Positions 25,462 to 34,243 are shown, counted from the stretch's first letter. The stretch is 64,000 bases of DNA from Rhodopseudomonas palustris (GCA_016215605.1 JACRJB010000078.1:1-64000); one strand, 5' to 3'. A program made the numbers and translations. Notes: generated by a model not told the origin, from the sequence alone.

Positions 25462-26830
25462 AATCACCGCGTTGCGGAATTATCTCGCAACCGGCTCGAG
25501 CGACCGCGCCCTCTCGGACGCGACCGACACCATCGCGATGAGCGAAATCGCACAGGCGACCGCACTCGGCGGCCGGCTGCGCGAGCTCGCCGGCCGCTCG
25601 GTGGTGCTGTCGCTGTCGACGCAACTGATCAGCGGCATCGCGATGATCGAGATCGACGGCGTGGCGCGGCAGATGCTGCTGTGTCCGCCCGATTTTGACA
25701 TGAAATACGCAGCCGATCTGATCGCCGACGCCCAGATCGACGCGGTCGTCACCGACGATCCGGCGCGCTGGCAGGACCTCGGCGTGCAGCTGATCGTGAC
25801 CGCCAGCTTGCCGCTGCAGCCGGCCGCGCCGGTCGAGCTGTCGCACACCACCAACTGGCTGATGCTGACCTCCGGCACCACCGGCGCGCCGAAGATCGTG
25901 GCGCACACGCTGGCGGCGCTGACCGGCGCAATCGTCGCCGATGGCCCCGCGAAGGGCGCGCCGCCGACCTGGGCGACGTTCTACGACATCCGCCGCTACG
26001 GCGGGTTGCAGATCTTTCTCCGCGCCGTGCTCGGCGGCGGCTCGATGGTGCTGTCCTCGCCCGGCGAGCCAATCGTCGATCATCTGGCGCGTCTCGCCGC
26101 GCGCGGCGTCACGCATATTTCCGGCACGCCGTCGCATTGGCGCAAGGCGCTGATGAGCGCCGCGCTCGCCAGTTTTCATCCGGACTATGTGCGCCTGTCC
26201 GGCGAGATCGCCGATCAGGCGGTGCTCGACAGCCTGCGCCGCGCGTTCCCCAGCGCTTCGATCGGCCACGCCTATGCGTCGACCGAGGCCGGCGTCGGCT
26301 TCGCCGTCAATGACGGCCGCGAGGGCTTCCCCGCGTCGATGATCGGCCCCGGCGCCAACGGCGTCGACATGAAGGTCGTCGACGGCTCGCTGCGGATCCG
26401 CTCGACGCGGACCGCCCACACTTATGTCGGCCGCAGCGCGCCGGCGCTGACCGACGCCGACGGCTTCGTCGACACCGGCGACATGGTCGAACTGCGCGAC
26501 GGCCGCTATTACTTCGTCGGCCGCCGTGACGGCATCATCAATGTCGGCGGCCTCAAGGTGCATCCCGAAGAGGTCGAAGCGGTGATCAATCGCCATCCCG
26601 CGGTGCGGATGTCGCGGATCCGCGCGCGGCGCAGCCCGATCACCGGCGCGCTGGTGGTCGCGGACGTCGTGCTCGCGAGCGTCTCCGATTCCGGTCGCAC
26701 CGGTGAGATCCGCGAGGCGATCCTCGCCGACTGCAAGCAGTCGCTGCCGCCGCACAAGCTGCCGGCGATGATCAACTTCGTCGACCGGCTCGACGTCACC
26801 GCCTCCGGCAAGCTGGCCCGTCATGCGTAA
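25448..26830 (+). CDS. AMP-forming acyl ligase (acyl-CoA/ACP synthetase family)
   Basis: The protein has 460 residues, shorter than typical ANL enzymes (about 500-550) because the N-terminal subdomain is reduced. Core motifs: MLTSGTTGAPKIVAHT (A3), HAYASTEAG (A5), DGFVDTGDMVEL (A7), FVGRRDGIINVGGLKVHPEEVE (A8), and the catalytic lysine in VTASGKLARH (A10). It would adenylate a carboxylate and transfer it to the phosphopantetheine of the overlapping carrier protein. The 14-bp overlap upstream and 8-bp overlap with the SDR downstream make a tight three-gene operon. The acid is not predictable from the residues I can read. Confidence 0.85.
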   Translation: MSLREITALRNYLATGSSDRALSDATDTIAMSEIAQATALGGRLRELAGRSVVLSLSTQLISGIAMIEIDGVARQMLLCPPDFDMKYAADLIADAQIDAVVTDDPARWQDLGVQLIVTASLPLQPAAPVELSHTTNWLMLTSGTTGAPKIVAHTLAALTGAIVADGPAKGAPPTWATFYDIRRYGGLQIFLRAVLGGGSMVLSSPGEPIVDHLARLAARGVTHISGTPSHWRKALMSAALASFHPDYVRLSGEIADQAVLDSLRRAFPSASIGHAYASTEAGVGFAVNDGREGFPASMIGPGANGVDMKVVDGSLRIRSTRTAHTYVGRSAPALTDADGFVDTGDMVELRDGRYYFVGRRDGIINVGGLKVHPEEVEAVINRHPAVRMSRIRARRSPITGALVVADVVLASVSDSGRTGEIREAILADCKQSLPPHKLPAMINFVDRLDVTASGKLARHA

Positions 26831-27554
26831 GGTCGTCGTCACCGGCGGCAGCCGCGGCATCGGGCTGGCGATCGCGCAGCGGCTCGCCGCCGCCGGCTAC
26901 GGCGTCGTCGCCGTGGCGCGGCGTGAAGGCGACGAGCTGAGCGCGGCGATCGCGGCCGCTGCGGCCGGCCCGGGCGCGATCCATTTCAAAGCGTTCGATC
27001 TCGGCGAGATCGACGCCATTCCCGATTTCGTCAAAGGCCTGCGGCAGGAATTCGGCTCGATCTACGGCTTGATCAACAACGCCGGCATCGGCACCGAGGG
27101 CGTGCTGGCGACGATGCACAACAGCCAGATCGAAGCGCTGATCCGCATCAACGTCACCTCGCCGGTGGTGCTGACCAAGTACATCGTCCGGCAGATGATG
27201 GCCGACGGCGGCGGACGGATCGTCAACATGTCGTCGATCATCGGCTCGACCGGCTACAACGGCCTGTCGGTCTATGGCGCCACCAAGGCGGCGGCGCTGG
27301 GCTTCACCCGCTCGCTGGCCCGCGAGGTCGGCCGGCTCGGCATCACCGTCAACGCGATCGCGCCGGGCTTCATCGACACCGAACTGACCAAGGGCCTCGC
27401 CGGCGAAGGCCGCGACAAGATCGCAGGCCGCAGCGCGCTGCGACGGCTGCCGGAGGTCGACGACGTCGCCCGCATGGTGGAGTATCTGCTCGGCGACGGC
27501 GGCCGCAACATCACCGGCGCAGTGCAGACCATCGACGCCGGGAACACGGCGTAG
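26823..27554 (+). CDS. Short-chain dehydrogenase/reductase (FabG-like)
   Basis: The protein has 243 residues. It has the NAD(P)-binding TGGSRGIG motif, NNAGIG, the catalytic Ser in NMSSIIGSTG, and Tyr/Lys in SVYGATKAAALGF, then NAIAPGFIDTE. The length and the C-terminal ITGAVQTIDAGNT are those of FabG-type 3-oxoacyl-ACP reductases. Its ATG lies inside the end of the ligase gene. With carrier protein 1 and the ligase it could reduce a carrier-bound 3-oxo or carbonyl intermediate. It is convergent with the amino acid:carrier-protein ligase gene across a repeat-filled gap. Confidence 0.88.
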   Translation: MRKVVVTGGSRGIGLAIAQRLAAAGYGVVAVARREGDELSAAIAAAAAGPGAIHFKAFDLGEIDAIPDFVKGLRQEFGSIYGLINNAGIGTEGVLATMHNSQIEALIRINVTSPVVLTKYIVRQMMADGGGRIVNMSSIIGSTGYNGLSVYGATKAAALGFTRSLAREVGRLGITVNAIAPGFIDTELTKGLAGEGRDKIAGRSALRRLPEVDDVARMVEYLLGDGGRNITGAVQTIDAGNTA

Positions 27555-27599
27555 CGTGCTGACGCGTTGAGTCCTCGCTGAGGCCTCCGCTCCGATCGC

Positions 27600-27913
27600 A
27601 GCGCGCTCCCTCTCCCGCTTTCGGGAGAGGGTTGGGGTGAGGGCGCACCAGGCAGTGAGTCAGCAATTCGCGAAGAGGTGCCCTTCCTCATCGTTCGTCG
27701 TTCCGGGGCGCGCGCAGCGCGAACCCGGAATCCATATCCCCTGGACTCGCGGTGATACAGAGGCGTTGCAGCAACCGTGCTTCAACGCAACGGCAGGGAA
27801 TATGGATTCCGGGCCTGCGCTGCTGCGCAGCGCATCCCGGAATGGCAACTGAGAGGTTGGTGTACTCGGACGAGATTCCGGGTTCGCTCGCTACGCGAGC
27901 GCCCCGGAATGAC
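27600..27913. repeat. Compound palindromic repeats (type C and CTCCCTCTCCCGC hairpin)
   Basis: The gap 27555-27944 between convergent genes holds no gene. It starts with CTCCCTCTCCCGCTTTCGGGAGAGGG (27605-27630), a strong hairpin. From 27706 to 27913 it holds a type C element (GTTCCGGGGCGCGCG...GCGCCCCGGAATGAC) split by an inner CCGGAAT-bounded unit around 27797-27846. Both strands would form stable hairpins after the SDR and the aminoacyl ligase genes. Confidence 0.7.
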
Positions 27914-27944
27914 AAACGCTGAGACTGAGGCTCAGTCCGCGGAC

Positions 27945-28883
27945 TTACAGCTCCAGCATCTCCCGCACCTTCGCCGGCCACGCCGCCGTGTCGATACCGT
28001 GGGTGGCGAACAGCGCCACCGCGAGGCGGTCCATGCCGAAGGCGACGCAGCCGGTGTGGGCCGGCTGGCCGTCGGCATCCTCGATGCCCCAGGTGACGCC
28101 GAAATGCTCGCGGTGATAGTTGAAGCTCATGCAGGCGGTCGGCTGCTCTTCCGAGCGCAGCGGCACCAGCAGTTCGAACTTCAGCGCCTGCTGCTGCTGG
28201 CTGATCGCCTTCATCTGGCCGACGCGGCCGAAGAACGGATCGGAGGCGGTGTCGACGCGGAACGCCAGGCCGAGATCGCGGGCGATCGCCTGCGCCTTGC
28301 CCATCCAGCGCTCGCGGAACGCGGCGACGTCCTGCGGCGCGCCGATGCAGACATATTCGCGCATCCGGAACGACTGCAGCCGGTCGAGATGCTTCGAGGG
28401 CTCGCGACGGAAGCAATCGGCGGCGACGTCGAAGCGCAGGCCGCCGGCCGGCAGCGGGCCGCGGCTGGCGGCGATCGGATACACCGGATAGCAGGCCGCC
28501 GGCGACAGCACGAGATCGGCCGGCGACAGCGACGTGGTCCAGTCGCCGCCGGCGTCGAACCGGCTCACCGCCGAATTGATCTCCTGCTCGGTGCCGTGCA
28601 GACCGCAGACGCAGCCCAGCAGGTTGGGGAAGCTCTTCAGATAGCCGGACTTCTCGAGCTGCGCCCGGCTCATCACCGGCGGGAACCGCATCACCTCGGT
28701 GCCGGTCTCGCGATGCCGCGAGATCAGCGCCGCGAGCTTCTCGACGACGCCCTCGTACAGCGCGGTCCGGGCATAGACGCCGTCGGCCCCCATGCGGTGA
28801 AACAGATGCTCGACCAGATGGTCGAGCGCATCGACCGGCTGCGCTTGGGTGTCGGACGGAGCCTTGCGGATCGCGACGTTCAT
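27945..28883 (-). CDS. Amino acid--[carrier protein] ligase (class II seryl-tRNA-synthetase-like)
   Basis: The protein has 312 residues, with GGAGG seven bases before the ATG. It resembles the catalytic core of atypical SerRS but has no tRNA-binding domain. Motif 2/3-like segments are DVAADCFRREPSKHLDRLQSF with MREYVCIG, and TGCVAFGMDRLAVALF. Cys131, Glu176 and Cys279 fall exactly where I recall the zinc ligands of the characterised Bradyrhizobium Gly:CP ligase Bll0957, which adenylates glycine (or alanine) and loads it on a carrier protein instead of tRNA. It sits 35 bp after an acyl-CoA-dehydrogenase-like gene, close to carrier protein 2. The amino acid used here is inferred from homology. 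Confidence 0.88.
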   Translation of the reverse strand: MNVAIRKAPSDTQAQPVDALDHLVEHLFHRMGADGVYARTALYEGVVEKLAALISRHRETGTEVMRFPPVMSRAQLEKSGYLKSFPNLLGCVCGLHGTEQEINSAVSRFDAGGDWTTSLSPADLVLSPAACYPVYPIAASRGPLPAGGLRFDVAADCFRREPSKHLDRLQSFRMREYVCIGAPQDVAAFRERWMGKAQAIARDLGLAFRVDTASDPFFGRVGQMKAISQQQQALKFELLVPLRSEEQPTACMSFNYHREHFGVTWGIEDADGQPAHTGCVAFGMDRLAVALFATHGIDTAAWPAKVREMLEL

Positions 28884-28918
28884 GAGGTGGCCTCCTCGAT
28901 CGATCGTTGATGTTGAAA

Positions 28919-30145
28919 TCAGTCGTGCAGGCTCGCCGGCACCGCGCTCATCAGGCTGGCGGTGGCGATATTGGCGAGGATGCGGTCGTTGTTGATCATC
29001 AGCGGCGCCGACAGCACGTCGCGCAGATGACGGCCGACGGTGAAGTCGCCGTCGTTGCGATAGCCCGACAGGCCGCAGGCGCGCATCGCGCTCATCACCG
29101 TCGCCACCGCGAGGTCGGAGGCTTCGACCTTCAGCAGGTTGATCGCCGACTGGAACTCCAGCGAGCCGAGGCCGCGATCGTCGTACTGGTGCGCCGCATA
29201 GGTGTCGAGATTGGCGGAGATCAGCGCGCGCAGCTTCAGCAGCGACATCTTCGCGCTGTTGTAGTGCGCCGCGCCCGGCGGCATCTGGCCGCCGGCGCCG
29301 CGCGCCGCCTTGCGGATGAAGGCCTGCGCCCGCTCCACCGAGGCCGCCGCGATGCCGGCCCAGGCCGACGACCACGACAGATGCGCCACCGGCGTCATGG
29401 TCTGCGCGTGGATGCGATCATACGGCTCCGCGAACACCTGGGCGGCGAGGCCGTTGGCCTTCAGCTCGAAGCCGGCGCTGCAGGTGCCGCGCATGCCGAG
29501 CGTCTCCCAGCCCAGCGTCGGCGTCAGCGTGTAGTTTTCCTTGGTGAACACCACCAGCACCTGATCCGACGCCGCCGCGTCGTTGGCGCGGCGGGCGATG
29601 GTCATCACGCCGTCGGCCTCGGCGCCGTAGGAAATCACGGTGGCGTTGCGGAGCAGCGACACGCGCTCGGCGGTGACTTCGACCGCCGCGGCGCTGGCGC
29701 GGATGTTGCCGCCGTTGTTGCCCTCGGTGGTCGACGACGCCAGCAGCATCTGCTCGCCGGCGATCCGCCGCATCAATTGTTCGTGCCAGGCGCTGCCTCG
29801 GCCGTGCCGCACCAGGCAGGCGACCTTGGTCTGGTGCATCGCGACGATCATCGCGGTCGAGGCGCAGGCGCGCCCCAGCGTGTAGCACATCTCGGTGACG
29901 TCGTGGATCGTGGCGCCCTCGCCGCCGAATTCGACCGGAATCTGCGCGCCCAGCAGGCCGTGCTCGCGCGCGGCCTCGATCGCGGCGCGCGGAAACCGCG
30001 AGTCCTTGTCGACGTTCTCGGCGTCCGCGGCGGCGATCGCCGCGACCTGTGCCACGCGCTGCGACAGCGGGACAGATTCGCGCCGGAATGGGACGGTGGT
30101 GTCCATTGTGACTTCGCGGGCGCTGTGATCGGTGATGATGGCCAT
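28919..30145 (-). CDS. Acyl-CoA dehydrogenase-fold flavoprotein, catalytic Glu not found
   Basis: The protein has 408 residues. The order of an N-terminal helical domain (HGLLGAQIPVEFGGEGATI), a beta domain (LASSTTEGNNGGNIRA, LGMRGTCSAGFEL) and a C-terminal helical domain (MRACGLSGYRNDGDFTVGRHLRDVLSAP) matches acyl-CoA dehydrogenases. After the conserved RD the usual QIYEGTNEIQ reads LMINNDRILA, so the standard catalytic Glu is missing; the alternative position used by isovaleryl-CoA dehydrogenase also seems to be Ala. It may therefore be an oxidase or a monooxygenase of this fold. It is upstream of the aminoacyl ligase on the same strand and divergent from carrier protein 2, so it could act on an aminoacyl thioester. 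Confidence 0.82.
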   Translation of the reverse strand: MAIITDHSAREVTMDTTVPFRRESVPLSQRVAQVAAIAAADAENVDKDSRFPRAAIEAAREHGLLGAQIPVEFGGEGATIHDVTEMCYTLGRACASTAMIVAMHQTKVACLVRHGRGSAWHEQLMRRIAGEQMLLASSTTEGNNGGNIRASAAAVEVTAERVSLLRNATVISYGAEADGVMTIARRANDAAASDQVLVVFTKENYTLTPTLGWETLGMRGTCSAGFELKANGLAAQVFAEPYDRIHAQTMTPVAHLSWSSAWAGIAAASVERAQAFIRKAARGAGGQMPPGAAHYNSAKMSLLKLRALISANLDTYAAHQYDDRGLGSLEFQSAINLLKVEASDLAVATVMSAMRACGLSGYRNDGDFTVGRHLRDVLSAPLMINNDRILANIATASLMSAVPASLHD

Positions 30146-30437
30146 GGCTTCAGACGCTCCTCGGGGCTTACACGGACGACATCGCGCGACGGCGTTGGTA
30201 GTCTGCGCCGCTCTGTCGTCGGCAATTGCGCTCGCAAGCTATGGAGCGCGCCCGTCCGCGTCGACAACTTTCAAAGTGAATCAATTTGGATTCGAATCCG
30301 ACGGTTAATCCCACCTTGCCCGAATAGCGAAGATTCTCGGGGTTCCCGTTAGCGTTAAAATTCGAATGGCCGCCGCGGACAAACTGCCGCAATTGTTTCG
30401 GTAATGTTTCTGCGATTACATCGCGAGTGAAAACGAC

Positions 30438-30461
30438 GTTCGCGACTGATCAGTTCGCGAC
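30438..30461. promoter_or_regulatory. Direct repeat GTTCGCGAC in divergent intergenic region
   Basis: The 350 bp between the flavoprotein gene and carrier protein 2 (30146-30495) show no gene. Near the carrier protein start they hold GTTCGCGAC twice with a 15-bp period (30438-30446 and 30453-30461), possibly a regulator site. The evidence is only the repetition and position. Confidence 0.25.
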
Positions 30462-30495
30462 GAGGAACGAGTGAACGGACGATCAGGAGGTCGCG

Positions 30496-30765
30496 ATGCA
30501 GGGTGCGGACGCCACGGTTCAGAACAAGATCCTCACGCTGGTCGAATCGATCCTGGCGCAGAATGCGATCGCGGGCGCGGTGAAGCCCGATACCCGCCTC
30601 GCCGACGCCGGCCTCACTTCGATGGAGATGGTCAACCTGATGCTCGGCGTCGAAGCGGCGTTCGACATGACGCTGCCGCAGTCCGACATCACCCCCGAGA
30701 ACTTCACCTCCGTCGAAACGATCGAGCGCCTCGTTCTGCGGCGGCTGCAGATGCAGGCCGCGTGA
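30496..30765 (+). CDS. Free-standing carrier protein 2
   Basis: The protein has 89 residues from an ATG preceded by AGGAGG. It is helical and acidic, with LADAGLTSMEMVNLMLGVEAAF, where the Ser of LTSMEM is the phosphopantetheine site. The LTSMEM form differs from the DSL form of carrier protein 1. It lies next to the flavoprotein and amino acid:carrier-protein ligase genes, an arrangement consistent with a dedicated partner for aminoacylation. A cupin gene follows after 62 bp in the same direction. Confidence 0.87.
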   Translation: MQGADATVQNKILTLVESILAQNAIAGAVKPDTRLADAGLTSMEMVNLMLGVEAAFDMTLPQSDITPENFTSVETIERLVLRRLQMQAA

Positions 30766-30827
30766 TCGCGCCGGACACCAATCGATCAGCACAGTCAACG
30801 TAGCACATCCGACCAGGAGCCGACCCG

Positions 30828-31283
30828 ATGCCCACGAACCTGATCCTCACCTCCAAGACCGATGTCGAACTGAAGCCGGCGCCGATCGAGCCGTCGTGGA
30901 TCATCGAGGGCAACCCGACCGCGACCAACGCGACGCTGTCGCGCAGCGCCGACGGCATGGCCTCGACGATCATCTGGCAGTGCACCGAAGGCAAGTTCGA
31001 GTGGCACTACGACATCGACGAGACCATCTGCATTCTCGAAGGCTCGGTGGTGATCGAGAGCGAAGGCATGCCGGCGACCCGCTATGGGCCGGGCGACGTG
31101 ATCTTCTTCAAGGACGGCGCCAGCGCGCGCTGGCACGTCGAAGGCCATATCCGCAAGATCGCGTTCTGCCGTCGCACCCAGCCCAAACTGATCGGTCTGG
31201 GGATCCGCGTCGCCGCCAAGCTGCGCTCGCTGCTGCTGCCGTCGAAGCAGCGCCAGGTGCAGTCGCTGCTCGGCGCCAACTAA
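30828..31283 (+). CDS. Cupin-domain protein (EutQ/DUF861-like)
   Basis: The protein has 151 residues. The cupin core has the segments WQCTEGKFEWHYDIDETICILEG (motif 1 with HYDIDE) and YGPGDVIFFKDGASARWHV (motif 2, GPGD...W-H). A C-terminal extension of about 40 residues, basic and possibly amphipathic (LIGLGIRVAAKLRSLLLPSK), is unusual for small cupins. It may bind a metal and act as a tailoring enzyme or binding protein for a carrier-bound amino acid. It follows carrier protein 2 in the same operon. The reaction is unknown. Confidence 0.75.
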   Translation: MPTNLILTSKTDVELKPAPIEPSWIIEGNPTATNATLSRSADGMASTIIWQCTEGKFEWHYDIDETICILEGSVVIESEGMPATRYGPGDVIFFKDGASARWHVEGHIRKIAFCRRTQPKLIGLGIRVAAKLRSLLLPSKQRQVQSLLGAN

Positions 31284-31331
31284 GCCGTCCGGCTCTTGCC
31301 GGAATCAAAGCTGGCCCGCGCCATCAGCACA

Positions 31332-31437
31332 CCCTCATGGTGAGGAGGCGCGCAGCGCCGTCTCGAACCATGTGCCGCCGGCAGTGCGCTATCCATCCTT
31401 CGAGCCGCCCCGCTTCGGCGGGCTCCTCGGGATGACG
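31332..31437. repeat. Palindromic repeat, type A, copy 1
   Basis: This is a reverse-orientation copy of a 105-107 bp element with outer half CCTCATGGTGAGGAGGCGCG and inner arms GAGCCGCCCCGCTTCGGCGG. It lies in the gap 31284-31724, which otherwise shows no gene; a short pyrimidine/purine stretch around 31500-31550 was not interpretable. Other copies are at 32361, 36474 and 51122. Confidence 0.75.
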
Positions 31438-31724
31438 GCTCAGTGCCTTCGGCAAGGCCGGATCGCCTCAATCGAGCGATGAAGCGCTTCAAACCACCGT
31501 GACGAGCGATTGCATGACGATCAGGCGGGCCCGCGCGGTCCGCCCTTTTTGTCTGTGGCGATCAGCAGCGCCGGCGCGGAACTCACATCCGCCAGATCCG
31601 CCTCGCCGACATCCCGCCAGCCGATGTGGAGGGCGAAAGTAGGATTGATTTGCCGCAAAGCCTGAAGCTGCTGATTCTGGCATTCGACACTGCGAAAGTC
31701 GTATTGTAACGCAGCGGGACGACG

Positions 31725-32309
31725 ATGGGGTTCAATCTCGGCAGGACTGGCAGACCGTCGATTCTCGCGGTCGTGTATTCGGATGGCGCGGCCGCCTGCC
31801 GTATGATCTCGGACCTCGGCTACCGGCTGCGCGACGCCGGCGTCGCGGTCGCCGGCATCGTCCCCTATCACGCGACGCGCGACGGCACGCCGCGCTGCGA
31901 CATGGAGGTCGAGGAACTCGCCTCTCGCATCATCCTGCAGCTCGCCGAGGACCAGACGCCGCAGTCGACCGGATGCCGGGTCGATCCGGCCGCGATGCAG
32001 GATGCCGCCGCGCTGATCGCGTCCGCGTTTCAGAAGTGCCCGGAACTGCTGATCGTCAACAAGTTCGGCAAGCTCGAAGCCGACGGCGGCGGGCTCGGCG
32101 ACGTCATCACCGAGGCGGTCGATCTCGGCATTCCGGTCGTGGTCGGGGTTCCGGAGCGGCACATCAAGCGCTGGCGCGAATTCACCAACGGCCTCGCCGA
32201 AGAGGCGATGATCGATTCGCCGCGCGTGCAGCAATGGCTGGCGCGGCGCGGCCTGGCGGCTCAGCGCGTGCGTAGCAGCGCCGAGCCGATGCTGAACTCC
32301 GCGGCCTAG
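31725..32309 (+). CDS. DUF2478-family protein
   Basis: The protein has 194 residues. SILAVVYSDGAAACRMISDLGYRLRDAGVAVAGIVPYH, STGCRVDPAAMQDAAALI and ELLIVNKFGKLEADGGGLGDVI match DUF2478, a probable NTP-binding relative of the THEP1/nucleotide-triphosphatase type, and the D/NKFGK motif recalls a GTPase NKxD-like site. In several nitrogen fixers this family occurs near nif or molybdate genes. Here it points toward fixX (convergent, 278 bp away with a repeat between). Its role in nitrogen fixation is an inference from position. Confidence 0.75.
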   Translation: MGFNLGRTGRPSILAVVYSDGAAACRMISDLGYRLRDAGVAVAGIVPYHATRDGTPRCDMEVEELASRIILQLAEDQTPQSTGCRVDPAAMQDAAALIASAFQKCPELLIVNKFGKLEADGGGLGDVITEAVDLGIPVVVGVPERHIKRWREFTNGLAEEAMIDSPRVQQWLARRGLAAQRVRSSAEPMLNSAA

Positions 32310-32360
32310 AGTCATTCATGGCTTGACTGAAACGATCCGACCTTGCCGAAGGCACAGAGT

Positions 32361-32465
32361 CCTCATCCTGAGGAGCCCGGCGAAGCCGGGCGTCTCGAAG
32401 GATGGGCGACGCATTCGGCTGCGGCCATGGTTCGAGACGGCGCTGCGCGCCTCCTCACCATGAGG
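32361..32465. repeat. Palindromic repeat, type A, copy 2
   Basis: CCTCATCCTGAGGAGCCCGG... to ...CTCCTCACCATGAGG, with inner CGAAGCCGGGCG and GTTCGAGACGGCGC units. It lies between the convergent DUF2478 gene and fixX. As a strong hairpin it may end both transcripts. Confidence 0.75.
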
Positions 32466-32587
32466 ATGTGCGTGTGGTAGGAGTTACGGATCTTCAGCTC
32501 CGATTCGATCGGAAGCTGAATGGCTCCAGAAACGTGGATACCCGGGACGAGCCCGGGCACGACGCACTCTTTGAAAGTCGTGGAAAC

Positions 32588-32884
32588 CTACCCGAATTTG
32601 AACAGCACGCCGTAGCCGCCGCGCGGGTAGTTCCACTCGATGTCGCCGTTGCCTTCGGCGATCACCCGGCAGGTGCCGCACTCGACGCAGCCGTCGGGCG
32701 TCACTTCGACCTGGCCGTTGGAATTCAGCTCGTAGCAATGCGCCGGGCACACTTTCAGCAGCGCCAGCAGCGCCGGCGACGGCTTGGTGTGCGGCTTCAC
32801 TTTGATGTGAGCGTTGCCGACGTCGACCAGATAGCGGTTCTGGAACAGCTTGTCTTCGACTCGAATGGGGGCTTCCGTCGTCAT
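32588..32884 (-). CDS. fixX: FixX ferredoxin-like protein
   Basis: The protein has 98 residues. It has [11 protein letters not shown] near residue 45 and [13 protein letters not shown] near 66, giving cysteines for a 4Fe-4S cluster as in FixX. It ends with the [13 protein letters not shown] motif of FixX/EtfB-linked ferredoxins. It is the last gene of the fixABCX operon and passes electrons from FixABC to the FeS pool or ferredoxin that feeds nitrogenase. It begins 40 bp after the fixC stop. Confidence 0.93.
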   Translation of the reverse strand: MTTEAPIRVEDKLFQNRYLVDVGNAHIKVKPHTKPSPALLALLKVCPAHCYELNSNGQVEVTPDGCVECGTCRVIAEGNGDIEWNYPRGGYGVLFKFG

Positions 32885-32924
32885 TGTCTGGCTCTCCGCA
32901 CTTGAGATTGTCGATGTTGCCCGC

Positions 32925-34232
32925 TCACCGCCACGCCCGCGCGAAGCGGAAGGCGTCGCCGAACAGGCCGCCCCACGATCGCGCCGACACGAACGACTTG
33001 ATGGTGACCTTCTCCTTCTCGACCTTCGGCGTGCCGTCGACCCGCACGAAGTTCTGCAGCGCCTTGTTGATCAGCTGCGGATAGGTCAGGAAGAAGTTCT
33101 GCGACTGGATGTGCATCAGATCCGGCATATCCTTGTACTTCTTCAGATCCTTGATGACGAAAGAGTCGTCGAGCATCTTCTTGTAGAGCGCGAGATTGTC
33201 CTTGGTCATCGGATCCTTGCGCGACTTGACCTGGAAGATCGCCTCGCCGGCGATCCGGCCGGAGGTCATCGCCAGGTTGGAGCCTTCGCGATGCAGCGCG
33301 TTGTTGAGCTGCGCCGCGTCGCCGACCACCACCCAGCCGTCGCCGAACAGTTGCGGGATCGCCTTGTAGCCGCCCTCGGGGATGAGGTGGCCGGCATATT
33401 CCTTGACCTCGGAGCCTTCGATCAGCGGCGCGATCGAGGGATGTTTCTTGAAGCGGTCGAGCAGATCGTAGGGCGTCTCGCCGGTCTTCTGGAAATCGGC
33501 GACCAGGCAGCCGATGCCGATCGAGACCGATTCCTTGTTGGCGTAGAGGAAGCCCATGCCGGTCATGCCGCGGGAGATGGTGCCCGCCGCCTCGATCACC
33601 ACGCCCTCGTCGCCCTTCAGGTTGAAGCGCGCCTCGATGGTCTCGCGCGGCAGGAAGTGCATCTCCTTGACCGCGAGCGCGACGTTGTCCGGCGACGGAC
33701 GCTCGCGCAGGTCGGCCTTGGTGCCGAGCAGGCCGTTGACGCCCTCGGCCAGCACCACGACGTCGGCGTGGACCTCGCCGCCCTCGCGATCGGTGATGAC
33801 GCCGATCACCTTGCCATAGGCGTCCTTGACCAGTTCCTTGACGGTGGTCTCGCACAGCACGATCGCGCCGGCTTCCTGCACCTGGCTGGAAAACCACTTG
33901 TCGAACTGGGCGCGGATGATGGTGTAGCGGTTCGGCTTCTCTTCGTTGAAGTCGTCCGAGCGATAATGCAACCCGGTATGCGACCGTTCGTCCATCATCC
34001 AGAACCGCTGCTCGACGAGATGACGCTCGAGCGGCGCATCCTCGCGGAAGTTCGGGATCAGCTTCTCCAGCATGTCGGCGTAGAGAATTGCGCCCTGGAC
34101 GTTCTTCGAGCCGGGATATTCACCGCGCTCGATCTGCAGCACCTTCATGCCGCGTTTGGCCATCGTCAGCGCGGCGGCGTTTCCGGCCATGCCGGCGCCG
34201 ACCACGATCGCGTCGAAACGTTCCTCGATCAT
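32925..34232 (-). CDS. fixC: Electron transfer flavoprotein-quinone-type oxidoreductase FixC
   Basis: The protein has 435 residues with GGAG before the ATG. FAD binding is shown by [20 protein letters not shown] and a second FAD motif at [21 protein letters not shown]. It also has [18 protein letters not shown] and the C-terminal KQLIN-type segments of the ETF-QO family. FixC likely accepts electrons bifurcated by FixAB and supports low-potential reduction of ferredoxin, while quinone accepts the high-potential electrons. The gene is 11 bp after fixB and 40 bp before fixX in a tight operon. Confidence in family and context is high. Confidence 0.95.
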   Translation of the reverse strand: MIEERFDAIVVGAGMAGNAAALTMAKRGMKVLQIERGEYPGSKNVQGAILYADMLEKLIPNFREDAPLERHLVEQRFWMMDERSHTGLHYRSDDFNEEKPNRYTIIRAQFDKWFSSQVQEAGAIVLCETTVKELVKDAYGKVIGVITDREGGEVHADVVVLAEGVNGLLGTKADLRERPSPDNVALAVKEMHFLPRETIEARFNLKGDEGVVIEAAGTISRGMTGMGFLYANKESVSIGIGCLVADFQKTGETPYDLLDRFKKHPSIAPLIEGSEVKEYAGHLIPEGGYKAIPQLFGDGWVVVGDAAQLNNALHREGSNLAMTSGRIAGEAIFQVKSRKDPMTKDNLALYKKMLDDSFVIKDLKKYKDMPDLMHIQSQNFFLTYPQLINKALQNFVRVDGTPKVEKEKVTIKSFVSARSWGGLFGDAFRFARAWR

Positions 34233-34243
34233 GGCGAACTCCT

